Shown piece by piece: positions 7,414-7,466 of a stretch of 7,466 nucleotides of DNA. The notes beneath the pieces are model-generated. The model worked only from the letters and a program-made list of their open reading frames with translations, made no database searches and had not been told where the DNA came from. The position numbers were made by a program, and so were the translations under genes. Positions within the stretch are counted from its first letter, which is position 1; each line of letters starts with the position of its first letter. This DNA comes from Pseudomonadota bacterium (GTDB lineage Bacteria; Pseudomonadota; Alphaproteobacteria; Sphingomonadales; SMXR01), in the NCBI GenBank assembly GCA_022568115.1, contig JADFFP010000060.1, positions 1-7,466 of the forward strand. Direction: 5' to 3'.

Positions 7414-7466
7414 GGCCCACAGTCGCATTGAGTTGGCCGGGATCAGTAACAGAAACAGCCATGGGT
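7414..7466 (-). pseudogene. upstream part of the interrupted ABC permease gene (runs off window)
   Basis: The same minus-strand frame as the permease continues upstream of the amber codon and reads PWLFLLLIPANSMRLWA: a hydrophobic segment followed by the MRLWA that precedes the ERRSGT-type motif in this family. No start codon can be placed because the gene runs off the window. It is labelled a pseudogene fragment because of the amber codon; if that codon is an error, this is simply part of the intact permease gene. Confidence 0.6.

Noticed and set aside
1..7466. Search for CRISPR arrays, tRNA or rRNA genes, insertion sequences, phage or defence genes
   Set aside because: I saw no regular spaced repeats, no cloverleaf or rRNA segments, no transposase or integrase motifs and no recognised defence domains.

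Overview
The window looks like bacterial chromosome at moderate G+C, with short gaps, ordinary coding and no sign of mobile DNA, phage, CRISPR, tRNA or rRNA. The best guess is a proteobacterium, most likely an alphaproteobacterium. This rests on an AcnA-type aconitase followed directly by a DUF1223 periplasmic thioredoxin-like protein, a linkage I recall from that class, and on a Gldg-family/DUF4340 ABC-transporter auxiliary pair. No rRNA or marker gene is present, so the taxonomy is inference.

Layout. Positions 1-119 hold the 3' end of an unrecognised plus-strand gene. Facing it on the minus strand is a 40-residue single-pass membrane protein (159-281). A 240-base gap (282-521) separates that small gene from the divergent aconitase gene and holds a perfect 8-3-8 inverted repeat at 373-391. 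Then come acnA (522-3191), a 68-base gap with two small palindromes, and the DUF1223 gene (3260-3985), probably in one plus-strand unit. Fifteen bases later a minus-strand operon ends head-on against it. In transcription order that operon is an ABC-2 type permease (runs in from beyond 7466, ends at 6898), a GldG-like auxiliary protein (6894-5035) and a DUF4340 membrane-anchored protein (5038-4001). The last two overlap by four bases (ATGA). The ATPase is expected upstream, beyond the right edge.

How the genes work together. Aconitase is a cytoplasmic TCA/glyoxylate-cycle enzyme with a labile 4Fe-4S cluster; the adjacent exported CxxC protein may have a redox role, but its function is not established. 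The permease, GldG-like and DUF4340 proteins should form one inner-membrane ABC complex with two large periplasmic parts; its substrate is unknown.

The most unusual observation is in the permease. Its frame is interrupted by an amber codon (7411-7413) inside the family's conserved motif just before RRSGTFELLLTLPV. The gene's own stop is also TAG, and the permease and GldG genes lie in the same frame, so amber read-through would give one continuous frame of more than 800 codons. Sequence error near the contig edge or a recent nonsense mutation is the simpler explanation.
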